Positions 27,387 to 37,351 of a stretch of DNA of 64,000 nt are shown piece by piece. The position numbers and the translations under genes are program-made. The notes beneath the pieces are model-generated. The model saw only the letters and a program-made list of their open reading frames with translations, made no database searches and had not been told where the DNA came from. The stretch's first letter is position 1. Each line of letters begins with the position of its first letter. The stretch is taken from the NCBI RefSeq assembly GCF_000454065.1, contig NZ_KE695654.1:186836-250835 (forward strand), in the 5' to 3' direction. The DNA comes from Brevibacillus thermoruber 423 (GTDB lineage Bacteria; Bacillota; Bacilli; Brevibacillales; Brevibacillaceae).

Positions 27387-29021
27387 ATGAAACGACTACT
27401 TTTTCTTGCGATCAGTTTCCTCCTGCTGCTGACAGCGTGCACCCCGAATGCTCCTCTGTATACGGAGGCGGTCAAAAAGGGATTGGACACCAAGTCATTC
27501 GAGTCCAAAAGCACACTGACGCTTGACACCAACCTGCCCGTAGAAGACGAATCGATCAAGGCGCTGCTTGCTGCGTTGAAAAGCGGCGTCAACATCCACG
27601 TGCAGCAAAAAAGTCCGGAAAGCGGCCATGCGACGTTCTCCCTGCAGGATCCGAGCCCGCTGTTGAACGCCGGCCTGTGGCCGGGCAAAAATGCCCCCGC
27701 TTTCGACATCTACGCGGAAGGCAGCAAGGCGTACTTCAAATCCACCTCCGACAACAAGTTTCTCGGCGTGACCAACGAGATACCCGCAGAGACAGCCTTG
27801 GAGTCGGGCGAGGCTCTCAAAAAGGTGTTCGAAGCTTTTCTTGCGCAAACGGAATTTTCTTTGAAAGACGTAAAGACAGTAGGCAAGGAAACGGTTGAAC
27901 TTGCTGACGGAAGCAGCCACGAAACGACTCACGTCCGCATCTCGGTTGACTTCCAGGAAGCGGTTGACTTCCTCGCGTTTGCCCTCGAATACGCGAGCAA
28001 GCAGCCCGAATTCTTTGAGGCGCTGGAATCCGTTCCGCCGGTCCCGATGCCGGGTAATGAGGCGAATGACGGCAGCGTGAAAGACGGCCTGGCCGAGATG
28101 GCAAAAGAGCTGAAGTCACTGGATGTCAAACAGTTGAAAGCGGAAGGATGGGACGTAACCATCGTGTGTGACGCCTGGATCAACGCTGAGAAGGAGTTCG
28201 TTCAGGATCAGGTTGGCCTGACCGTGAACGTGCCAGGCAGCGTGCTCGCCGAAAGCGGCCTCTCCGACAATTCCGGCGCCCCTTCCGTCTTCTTCAAGCT
28301 GAATGTGAAAGACCAGATGTGGAACATCAACAAAGAGGTAACGTATCCACTCCCTCCAGCGGACCAGATCATCATGCTGGAAGAGTTGGAAAAGCACCCT
28401 GACCTGGTGGAAGAATTCGGGGAGAACAGTCTGATTGGCCAGTTCGTGGCCATGACGCTCGCACCGCAGGAACCGCCGTTTGTTGACGTGCCAGACACCC
28501 ACTGGGCGTTCCAGGAGATTTCGCTTCTGAAAGAAATGGGCATCGTGAACGGTTACGGGCAAAACGAGTTCAAGCCCAACAACCCCATTACCCGTTCCGA
28601 ATTCGTCACGATGGCCGTAAAGGCGCTGGGGCTGGAGCCTTCCGCCAAGAGCCTGACCGCCAAAGACAAGAATCAGGTTCCCGCCTGGGCCAAGGAATCC
28701 TGGCAGACTGCGGTCGAAACGGGATTGATCAAAGGGTACAACGACGGCACCATCCGTCCGAATCAAAAGATTTCCCGCGCTGAAATGGTTACCATTCTGG
28801 TACGCGGTCTGCAGATGCCGATGGAAAACGGATACAAACTGACCTACGCCGACACCCGGGAAATCCCGAACTGGGCGATTCCGTACGTCAAAACGGCTAC
28901 CGCCAACGGATTGGTCAAAGGAAGCCCCGACAACCGGTTTGCCCCCCATAAAAACGCGAGCCGCGCAGAAGTGGCGACCGTGCTGTTCAATTCCATGTTC
29001 GGCGCCCTGCCAATCGAATAA
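27387..29021 (+). CDS. Lipoprotein with three S-layer homology (SLH) domains
   Basis: 544 residues. Signal peptide with lipobox LLLLTAC, so Cys17 is likely lipidated. Residues ~20-330 form an unrecognised domain. The C-terminus contains three SLH repeats: PFVDVPDTHWAFQEISLLKE with GIVNGYGQNEFKPNNPITR, then QVPAWAKESWQTAVETGLIK with YNDGTIRPNQKISRAEMV, and the third with IPNWAIPYVKTATANGLVKG and DNRFAPHKNASRAEVAT. SLH domains bind pyruvylated secondary cell-wall polysaccharide. A protein with both lipid and SLH anchors could bridge membrane and wall. Function of the central domain unknown. Confidence 0.87.
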   Translation: MKRLLFLAISFLLLLTACTPNAPLYTEAVKKGLDTKSFESKSTLTLDTNLPVEDESIKALLAALKSGVNIHVQQKSPESGHATFSLQDPSPLLNAGLWPGKNAPAFDIYAEGSKAYFKSTSDNKFLGVTNEIPAETALESGEALKKVFEAFLAQTEFSLKDVKTVGKETVELADGSSHETTHVRISVDFQEAVDFLAFALEYASKQPEFFEALESVPPVPMPGNEANDGSVKDGLAEMAKELKSLDVKQLKAEGWDVTIVCDAWINAEKEFVQDQVGLTVNVPGSVLAESGLSDNSGAPSVFFKLNVKDQMWNINKEVTYPLPPADQIIMLEELEKHPDLVEEFGENSLIGQFVAMTLAPQEPPFVDVPDTHWAFQEISLLKEMGIVNGYGQNEFKPNNPITRSEFVTMAVKALGLEPSAKSLTAKDKNQVPAWAKESWQTAVETGLIKGYNDGTIRPNQKISRAEMVTILVRGLQMPMENGYKLTYADTREIPNWAIPYVKTATANGLVKGSPDNRFAPHKNASRAEVATVLFNSMFGALPIE

Positions 29022-29040
29022 TCGCAAGCTACATGCCAAA

Positions 29041-29075
29041 AAGGCGGCCTTGCATCCTGCAAGGCCGCCTTTTTT
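29041..29075 (+). terminator. Terminator of the SLH lipoprotein gene
   Basis: AAGGCGGCCTTGCA pairs with TGCAAGGCCGCCTT around a 2-base loop, followed by TTTTTTC. Strong stem of 14 pairs. Confidence 0.9.
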
Positions 29076-29157
29076 CATGAACGTTCGCCAATCCGCCAAT
29101 CACGGTTCCTTCCTTGAGCGCACGGGGAATCTCTGTACAGGGCCTACCGTTCCGAAG

Positions 29158-30006
29158 TCACTCTTCATGGGGGTTGGTCGCCAAGCGCTGTCCCATCAGA
29201 AGCGAGGCCCCTGGCCGCACCTCGGGCGCCCACTGCAGCTCTTTCGATTCGAACAGCAAAATGACTGTGGATCCAAACTCAAACCAGCCCAGCTCGTCTC
29301 CTTTGGCCAGGCAGGGCTCTCCCAGGATCGGTCCGCTCGTCTGCCGCCCGTGTTTGACGTTGGTCGTGGCGGTGTTGTACACCACTTTCACGCTGCCGAC
29401 AAACAGGGCGCCCACCTTGACCAGCGCGACGCAGCCCATCTGTTCCGTCTCCATGTAGGTGACGAGGCGCTCGTTGCGGGCGAACAGCCTGTCCACGTGT
29501 TCAATGCCCAGTTGGTTGACCGGATACAGGCGACCCGGCACGTACGTGTAGCGGACCAGTCTGCCTTCCACGGGCATGTGGATGCGGTGATAGTCGCGCG
29601 GGCTCAGGTAAATCGTGATGAACTTGCCGCCGTAGAAGCGTTCCGCCATTTCCGGAGCATCGCCCAACAGTTCGGCAAGGCCGTACAGCTTGCCTTTGGC
29701 CTGAATCAGCGTCCCCTCCCGGATGTCCCCCATTTGCGATACCGTTCCGTCGACGGGGCTGACGACGACATCCGCTCCCGGAGCAATCGGCCGGGCGCCC
29801 GGTTTCAGGCGGCGCGTAAAAAATTCCTTCAGCGTGCGGTATTCATTAACCGGCTTTTCCACGATGGACGGGTCTATCTTGTAATGGCGGATGTAATGGC
29901 GAATCGCCAGCCGGCTGAAGCGGGACGCGGTGATTTTTCCCATCGTCCGCGACATCGCATTCTGCGGCAGGCGGTGTATCAAGCCGGGAAGCAGCTTCTT
30001 GCGCAT
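29158..30006 (-). CDS. psd: Phosphatidylserine decarboxylase proenzyme
   Basis: 282 residues from the ATG at 30006 (AGGAG 7 bases upstream). Landmarks: FFTRRLKPGARPI, VVSPVDGTVSQMG, the active-site His region SPRDYHRIHMPVEG, and the self-cleavage site FGSTVILLF (GST) that creates the pyruvoyl prosthetic group on the alpha subunit. Converts phosphatidylserine to phosphatidylethanolamine at the membrane. Monocistronic in this context. Confidence 0.95.
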   Translation of the reverse strand: MRKKLLPGLIHRLPQNAMSRTMGKITASRFSRLAIRHYIRHYKIDPSIVEKPVNEYRTLKEFFTRRLKPGARPIAPGADVVVSPVDGTVSQMGDIREGTLIQAKGKLYGLAELLGDAPEMAERFYGGKFITIYLSPRDYHRIHMPVEGRLVRYTYVPGRLYPVNQLGIEHVDRLFARNERLVTYMETEQMGCVALVKVGALFVGSVKVVYNTATTNVKHGRQTSGPILGEPCLAKGDELGWFEFGSTVILLFESKELQWAPEVRPGASLLMGQRLATNPHEE

Positions 30007-30105
30007 ACGACAACTCCTCAATATTCCGTTCAAAGGTCATAACCCTACTGTACCATTTCTTGACGCGGGCCGTAAACCCCGGACTCCGACCATGGCCTCA
30101 TCATT

Positions 30106-30133
30106 TTGAGGGGGCTGATTGCTATACTATAAT
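30106..30133 (+). promoter_or_regulatory. Promoter of the GGDEF protein gene
   Basis: TTGAGG at 30106-30111 and TATAAT at 30128-30133 with a 16-base spacer, 38 bases before the start codon at 30171. Confidence 0.5.
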
Positions 30134-30170
30134 GGCGGTACAAGCTTACCTACAGGAGAGAGACCGGGGA

Positions 30171-31082
30171 ATGGGACAACGAGACATTGAGGTGCTGATC
30201 AATCAATACGGCAGCGTTCTGACCCGTTTTTTTGAACATATGTCCGACATGGTGTTCCTCATGGCAGTCGAAGAGGGACCGCGCTTTCGCTACGTGCTGA
30301 TGAACCCGGCCGCCATGCAGGCGGCCCGCCTGACGGAAGCGGCGTACGGCAAGCTGATCGAAGAGGCCAATCCGGAAGAAAAGGCGGCCGTCCTCAACAG
30401 CATGTACCGGCAGGCGGTGGCGATCGGAAAGCCGACCCATTTCACCACCTACGGCGAGTTCGTCGGTGAAACCATCCTCACCCCGATCTGCAACAGCGAA
30501 GGCGCATGCACCCACGTGTTTGCCGTGACGCGGGACATCACCGAACGCAAAAAGCTGGAATCGCAGCTCGAGCACATGGCGTACCACGATATGCTCACCG
30601 GCCTTCCCAACCGACGCTTGCTGCTGGATCGGATGCAGCAGGCGATCGCCAAGGCAAAGCGTTCGGATCAGCTCCTGGCCGTCCTGTTTCTCGACTGTGA
30701 CAATTTCAAGGAGATCAACGACACCTGGGGCCACGACGTCGGCGACCAGTTTTTGCAGGTGCTGGCCAAACGCCTGGCATCGTGCGTACGGGATGTGGAC
30801 ACGGTCGCCCGTCTCGGCGGCGACGAATTCGTGATCCTGCTGACATCCCTGGAATCGGACACGGAGGCGGCCAAAGTGGCAGCCCGCATCCTGGACGTGC
30901 TCCAGCAGCCGTGGTTGATAGCCAAGCAGCGGTTTTCCATCACCACCAGCATCGGCATCGCCTTCTTTCCCCACGACGGCACCGACGCCGATCAACTGCT
31001 GCGCCACGCGGACCAGGCTCTGTACAAGGCCAAGAGCGGCGGGCGAAACGGCTACCGCTTTTACTCCCCGACCAGGGAGTAA
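30171..31082 (+). CDS. PAS-GGDEF diguanylate cyclase-type protein
   Basis: 303 residues from the ATG at 30171. An N-terminal PAS-like domain (FFEHMSDMVFLMAVEE ... FAVTRDITERKKLESQLEH) is followed by a GGDEF domain (YHDMLTGLPNRRLLLDRM; active site RLGGDEFVILL near residue 215). The intact GGDEF motif implies synthesis of cyclic di-GMP. There is no membrane segment or EAL domain, so a soluble sensor of small ligands is likely. No recognised partner. A longer frame begins at 30060 but overlaps the promoter. Confidence 0.9.
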   Translation: MGQRDIEVLINQYGSVLTRFFEHMSDMVFLMAVEEGPRFRYVLMNPAAMQAARLTEAAYGKLIEEANPEEKAAVLNSMYRQAVAIGKPTHFTTYGEFVGETILTPICNSEGACTHVFAVTRDITERKKLESQLEHMAYHDMLTGLPNRRLLLDRMQQAIAKAKRSDQLLAVLFLDCDNFKEINDTWGHDVGDQFLQVLAKRLASCVRDVDTVARLGGDEFVILLTSLESDTEAAKVAARILDVLQQPWLIAKQRFSITTSIGIAFFPHDGTDADQLLRHADQALYKAKSGGRNGYRFYSPTRE

Positions 31083-31249
31083 ACGCGAAGAAGGGACAAC
31101 GTCGAACCCGCCAGGCTGACCAGGTACAGCACCACCACAATCTGCTTCACGGACAAGCCCCGGGACATCAGCCGGTGGTGAACGCAGCGCCGCCTCTTCA
31201 TCGCCCCCTGCAGCGGCGAGAACCGCCAACAATTTTGGCACCCCTGCAA
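31061..31249 (-). pseudogene. C-terminal relic of a WecA/TagO/MraY-family glycosyltransferase
   Basis: The minus strand reads FSPLQGAMKRRRCVHHRLM then SRGLSVKQIVVVLYLVSLAG. The PLQGxxKxHxHHRL pattern followed by a hydrophobic helix is the conserved C-terminal end of undecaprenyl-phosphate N-acetylhexosamine 1-phosphate transferases. Everything upstream is missing, and the HxHHRL histidine is altered to RCVHHRL. It lies in the gap between the GGDEF gene and the rocA terminator. Confidence 0.5.
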
Positions 31250-31336
31250 AATAAATGGTCACCAGCGCCACTCACCCGCCCGTTTTTCGGCTTGCTTTTC
31301 CCTTGTGCGGGCAAAAAGAGCGGCCGGCGCAGCAAA

Positions 31337-31363
31337 AAGGCTGCCCCGCATGGGGGCAGCCTT
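31337..31363 (-). terminator. Terminator of rocA
   Basis: AAGGCTGCCCC at 31337-31347 pairs with 31353-31363. On the minus strand the stem is followed by a T5 run and lies about 15 bases after the rocA stop. Confidence 0.85.
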
Positions 31364-31377
31364 CGTCGTTTCGCGGT

Positions 31378-32925
31378 TTACAGTTTTTCGGAAACCAGTT
31401 TGGCCTGCGTAAACAGCAGCAGGTAGTCCGGACCGCCCGCTTTGGAGTCCGTGCCGGACATGTTGAAGCCGCCGAACGGATGCACGCCGACCAGGGCGCC
31501 CGTGCACTTGCGGTTGAAGTACAGGTTGCCCACGTGGAATTCGGTGCGCGCTTTTTCCAGGTGAGCGCGATTGCGGCTGATCACGGAACCGGTCAGGCCG
31601 TACTCGGTGTTGTTGGCGATTTCCAGCGCGTGGTCAAAGTCGCGCGCCTTGGTGAAGGCCACCACAGGACCGAAGATTTCTTCCTGCATGATGCGCGCCT
31701 GCGGATCAACGTCGGCAAATACGGTCGGCATGATGAAGTAGCCGCTGTCCGGTCCTTTTTCGCCGCCGACCATCAGCTTGCCTTCCTGTTTCCCGATTTC
31801 GATGTACTCGAGAATCTTGTTGTACGCTTTTTCGTCAACGACCGGGCCGGTGTAGAATTCCGGATTGCGGACGTCGCCGACGGTGAGCTGTTTCGTCAGC
31901 TCCACGACGCGGTTCAGCACCTGGTCGTACACGTCCTGGTGAACGATCGCCCGGGAGCATGCGGAACATTTTTGGCCGGAGAAGCCGAACGCGGAGGTCA
32001 CGATGGCCTGGGCCGCCAGCTCCAGATCGCAGTCGTTGTCCACGATGATGGAGTCTTTGCCGCCCATCTCGGCAATGAGGCGCTTCATCCATTTTTGGCC
32101 CGGACGGTGTTTGGCTGCCAGCTCATTGATGCGCAGGCCCACGTCGCGGGAACCGGTAAAGCTGATGAAGCGGGTCAGCGGATGCTCTACGAGGAAGTCG
32201 CCGATTTCGCTGCCGGAACCGGGCACGAAGTTGACGACACCGGCCGGAACGCCCGCGTCTTCCAGGATTTCCATGAACTTCGCGGCGATGACCGGCGTGG
32301 TGGATGCCGGCTTCAGCACAACCGTGTTGCCCGCTACGATCGCAGCCGTGGTCATGCCCACCATGATCGCCAGCGGGAAGTTCCACGGCGGGATTACGAT
32401 GCCGACGCCCAGCGGGATGTAGTACAGCTCGTTGTCTTCGTCCGGAATGCGGGTCAGCGGTTGGCGCTGAGCCAGTTTGTCCATTTGGCGGCCGTAGTAT
32501 TCCATGAAGTCGATCGCTTCCGCCGTGTCGGCGTCGGCTTCCGCCCAGCTCTTGCCCGCTTCCTTGACCAGCCACGCGGAAAATTCGTGCTTGCGGCGGC
32601 GCAGAATGGCAGCCGCTTTGTAGAGGTAGCGGGAACGCGCTTCCGCTGGAACGGCTTTCCAGCTCTCAAAGGTTTGGGCGGCAACCTGAATCGCTTTTTC
32701 CGCCAGCGCCTGATCGGCCTGGGAAACGATCCCGATCACTTGTTCTTTATTGGAAGGGTTGATGGAGCGGGATTTCTTTTCCGTCTTGATGCGCTCGCCG
32801 CCGATGATCAGATCGTACTCGCGGCCCAGCTCGCTTTCCACTTTGGCAAGCGCTGCTTCAAACGCCTGCTTGTTCTCCGGCAAGCTAAAATTGGTAAACG
32901 GTTCGTTTTTGAATTCCACTTGCAT
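31378..32925 (-). CDS. rocA: L-glutamate gamma-semialdehyde dehydrogenase (1-pyrroline-5-carboxylate dehydrogenase)
   Basis: 515 residues, the length of the Bacillus RocA/YcgN group. Opens [20 protein letters not shown]. Aldehyde dehydrogenase signatures: [16 protein letters not shown], the glutamate in [13 protein letters not shown] and the nucleophile Cys in [10 protein letters not shown]. Oxidises glutamate gamma-semialdehyde to glutamate with NAD in arginine and proline degradation. AAGGAGG site before the ATG. Two palindromes lie upstream, so it is probably regulated. Confidence 0.93.
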   Translation of the reverse strand: MQVEFKNEPFTNFSLPENKQAFEAALAKVESELGREYDLIIGGERIKTEKKSRSINPSNKEQVIGIVSQADQALAEKAIQVAAQTFESWKAVPAEARSRYLYKAAAILRRRKHEFSAWLVKEAGKSWAEADADTAEAIDFMEYYGRQMDKLAQRQPLTRIPDEDNELYYIPLGVGIVIPPWNFPLAIMVGMTTAAIVAGNTVVLKPASTTPVIAAKFMEILEDAGVPAGVVNFVPGSGSEIGDFLVEHPLTRFISFTGSRDVGLRINELAAKHRPGQKWMKRLIAEMGGKDSIIVDNDCDLELAAQAIVTSAFGFSGQKCSACSRAIVHQDVYDQVLNRVVELTKQLTVGDVRNPEFYTGPVVDEKAYNKILEYIEIGKQEGKLMVGGEKGPDSGYFIMPTVFADVDPQARIMQEEIFGPVVAFTKARDFDHALEIANNTEYGLTGSVISRNRAHLEKARTEFHVGNLYFNRKCTGALVGVHPFGGFNMSGTDSKAGGPDYLLLFTQAKLVSEKL

Positions 32926-33064
32926 CTGTGACGCCTCCTTATCGTGTTCTCCAAACTGTCACCCCAAATTATATGCAAGGATCATACCAATCTTGTACGA
33001 CCTGCTCCACCGCTATAGTGTTTGCATTTTTGCCGAAAATCAACACGGCATATGCTTCAACATG

Positions 33065-33084
33065 ATTGAACAAAAGTGTTCAAT
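33065..33084. promoter_or_regulatory. Inverted repeat upstream of rocA
   Basis: ATTGAACA and TGTTCAAT, an 8-bp perfect repeat around AAAG, about 140 bases upstream of the rocA start. Its symmetry suits a dimeric regulator. It does not match the ArgR box I know. Confidence 0.55.
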
Positions 33085-33098
33085 GTTTGCACATAAAT

Positions 33099-33112
33099 AC
33101 ACACATGTGTGT
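33099..33112. promoter_or_regulatory. Perfect 14-bp palindrome upstream of rocA
   Basis: ACACACATGTGTGT, about 15 bases from the inverted repeat at 33065-33084. It may be a second operator or simply alternating purine-pyrimidine sequence. Confidence 0.4.
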
Positions 33113-33190
33113 CCGATCCATCCGATTTTCTTTTACCGCGGCCACCCCGCTGCTTACCGGAGAAGAAGCATGGCGGACATCGGCCAAACG

Positions 33191-33217
33191 AAAACCGTAC
33201 GCAAACGGTACGGTTTT
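33191..33217 (-). terminator. Terminator of the camS gene
   Basis: AAAACCGTA at 33191-33199 pairs with TACGGTTTT at 33209-33217. On the minus strand it ends in TTTTCG, 18 bases after the camS stop. Confidence 0.7.
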
Positions 33218-33234
33218 CCCACGGCAGATGATCG

Positions 33235-34305
33235 TTATTTTCGGTAAATGTGCATGTACGGCTCGCCGCTGGTCGGCCGGATGTAGATGGCCAACGGCTG
33301 GTTGATCGTCTGCACGTACAGATTGACGTGTACGCCTTTGTCAATCAACTGATCGATTCCCGCAGCGGCAAACTGTGTGAACTGCAGCACTTCCGTTCGC
33401 GAGTCGAACTCGGCGGTGGCGGTGATCGTCAGTTCCGTCAGTTTCCCCCCCATGAAACGGCCCAGTCCGGTCATGCCGATGTACTCCGAAAACGAGGCCT
33501 GGGTCTGCCGCATCAGCTTGTCGTACTGCAGCGCCTGCTGCGGATACGCTTTCTCCGCGTCGTCGCTCGGGAACAGGTAAAACTCCTCGTCGATCTTCTG
33601 CCATTTGGACACGGCCGATTCGTTGGCGTTGACCGTGCCGGACATGATAAACCGGCCCGGTACCAGCGACGAGTTTTTGTCCGGCACCTGGTAGAGCGCG
33701 ATCACGATCGGGACGTGCGGCGTGTCTACGCGGACCGCCTGCACGATGCGGGCGGCCAACTGCTGCCCTTTGGCGCGCAGTTCATCCGTGGTGTAGGTCT
33801 TCTCCTGACCCGTCGCGTCCAGGTAGACCGGCGACAGGGAGATGCCGAGCACCATGCCGGACAACTGCTGTTTTTGCCTCTCCAGATAGTCGTGCTCCAG
33901 CACGTGGACGAGCATTCCCGTCTTCTTCTGTCCGTTCGGAGCCTTGGTCATGTTCTGAGCGATCCATTCCCGGACCTGGTCCGGTTTAATCTGCTGCCCT
34001 TCCTGAAACAGATACTCGTCCGTGGGAAACGTATCCCGGGCAATCTCCAGCATCCCCAGCTCCAGATGGCTGAAATCGATCCGGTAGCGGGTTTCCGCCA
34101 GCATGCCGCGCGTCTGGTTTGGCTTGTAGGGCTGAATGCTCCCGTAGTAATCCTCCGACACCTCCACCACCGGAGAGAGGGTGGGATTGGCCGGCAGGGT
34201 GTTTTCCTGGTTGCCCCCGGGCCAGAGCGAGCAGCCCGCGGTGACAACCGACAGGACTGCCGTCAGCGCCAACGTATAGAACTTGGATTGTTTTTCCATT
34301 CTCAT
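33235..34305 (-). CDS. camS: CamS-family lipoprotein (YerH-like)
   Basis: About 356 residues from the ATG at 34305 (GGGAG 8 bases upstream). Lipobox VVTAGC after a short signal peptide. The body matches CamS/YerH: EDYYGSIQPYKPNQTRGM, DFSHLELGMLEIARDTFP (in short pieces), MLVHVLEHDYLERQ and GMTGLGRFMGGKLTELTI. CamS precursors in enterococci carry sex-pheromone peptides in the signal region; in Bacillus the same gene follows ligA. Function in non-enterococci is not established. Last gene of pcrA-ligA-lipoprotein-camS. Confidence 0.85.
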   Translation of the reverse strand: MRMEKQSKFYTLALTAVLSVVTAGCSLWPGGNQENTLPANPTLSPVVEVSEDYYGSIQPYKPNQTRGMLAETRYRIDFSHLELGMLEIARDTFPTDEYLFQEGQQIKPDQVREWIAQNMTKAPNGQKKTGMLVHVLEHDYLERQKQQLSGMVLGISLSPVYLDATGQEKTYTTDELRAKGQQLAARIVQAVRVDTPHVPIVIALYQVPDKNSSLVPGRFIMSGTVNANESAVSKWQKIDEEFYLFPSDDAEKAYPQQALQYDKLMRQTQASFSEYIGMTGLGRFMGGKLTELTITATAEFDSRTEVLQFTQFAAAGIDQLIDKGVHVNLYVQTINQPLAIYIRPTSGEPYMHIYRK

Positions 34306-34363
34306 AACCAGTACTCCCTTTATCTGCAAAAGGGCGAAACGCCCTTGTTTCTAGCCTGGATGA

Positions 34364-35245
34364 TCAGTTCCACTTCGTCCACTTGTCGTCGGCGAGCGCG
34401 TACACAAAGGCGGATTCACCGATGCCCACCCACCTGTACGGGCCCGCTCCGGGCGCGACCACGATCAGCTTTTCCGGGGCCTTGGCCGCAAGCGGCCGCC
34501 ATTCCCCGTCCGCTTTTTCCATGATGCCCCGCTCGGTGGCTACCGCCAATACTCCCGTCTGCCGGTCGACGGCCAGACAGTAGACCTGCTGCGCGTCCGG
34601 CACCGTTTCCGTGTGCCACTGCCCGTTCTCGTGATAGAGCAGGTTGTACTGTGCGGCCACGTACAGGCGGTCTTCCAGCGGATTGTAATCCATCGCGTAC
34701 ACTTCCTGGTCCAGCGGCAGCCACAGCTTCCACCGGCCTCCCGCGTCAGCCGACTGGTAAATGCCCTCGCCGGTGACAAAGGCGAACAACCGGATCTGGT
34801 CGCCCTCACGGATGCCGACAAAGCTGCCGATGTTGGCCGGCTTGGGGAGCCCTTCCCCCGTCCGGGTCCACGTTTTCCCCCCGTCTTGGGAGTGCATGAC
34901 CCCGTCGCTTCCGGCCGTGAAGATCTGCCGGGGGTCCTGCGGATCGACAAACCAGCCCGCCACGTCTTCCTGCTCCAACTGCGGGAAGACAAGCCCCCAC
35001 AAGCCTTCGCCGGTCGAGCTGTACAGACCGGAGTGGGTGCCCACCCAGACATGCCGGGCATCCGCTGTCATCGTCAGGTTGTGCACCACTTCCCCTTTTT
35101 GCAGAACGTCCTGGTAGGTCAAGTCACCCGGTATGGCGGCCGCTGTCACCGCAGGCGTCACCGGCTTGCTCCGCCCGCTCTCGCTGCAGCCTGCCAGAAG
35201 CGCCAGCACCGTTATGACCATTCCCGCACGCAGCAAGCGTTTCAT
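34364..35245 (-). CDS. Lipoprotein with BNR/Asp-box beta-propeller repeats
   Basis: 293 residues from the ATG at 35245. Signal peptide and lipobox LALLAGC. The mature part holds repeats of the BNR kind: VWVGTHSGLYSSTGEGLW, IFTAGSDGVMHSQDGGKTW (S-x-D-G-G-x-T-W Asp-box), GEGIYQSADAGGRWKLW and LYVAAQYNLLYHENG. The fold is likely a beta-propeller on the outer face of the membrane, as in photosystem assembly YCF48-like proteins. It lies between camS (58 bases) and ligA (48 bases), so is co-transcribed with them. Such a gene is not in the standard Bacillus order; function unknown. Confidence 0.8.
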   Translation of the reverse strand: MKRLLRAGMVITVLALLAGCSESGRSKPVTPAVTAAAIPGDLTYQDVLQKGEVVHNLTMTADARHVWVGTHSGLYSSTGEGLWGLVFPQLEQEDVAGWFVDPQDPRQIFTAGSDGVMHSQDGGKTWTRTGEGLPKPANIGSFVGIREGDQIRLFAFVTGEGIYQSADAGGRWKLWLPLDQEVYAMDYNPLEDRLYVAAQYNLLYHENGQWHTETVPDAQQVYCLAVDRQTGVLAVATERGIMEKADGEWRPLAAKAPEKLIVVAPGAGPYRWVGIGESAFVYALADDKWTKWN

Positions 35246-35293
35246 GCTTACCACACCCTTTCCCATTCTCATCCGCAGGTGATCGCCGTACGG

Positions 35294-37324
<2,031 letters not shown>

Positions 37325-37351
37325 CTATACCGTTTCATGTTTCATCCTGTG

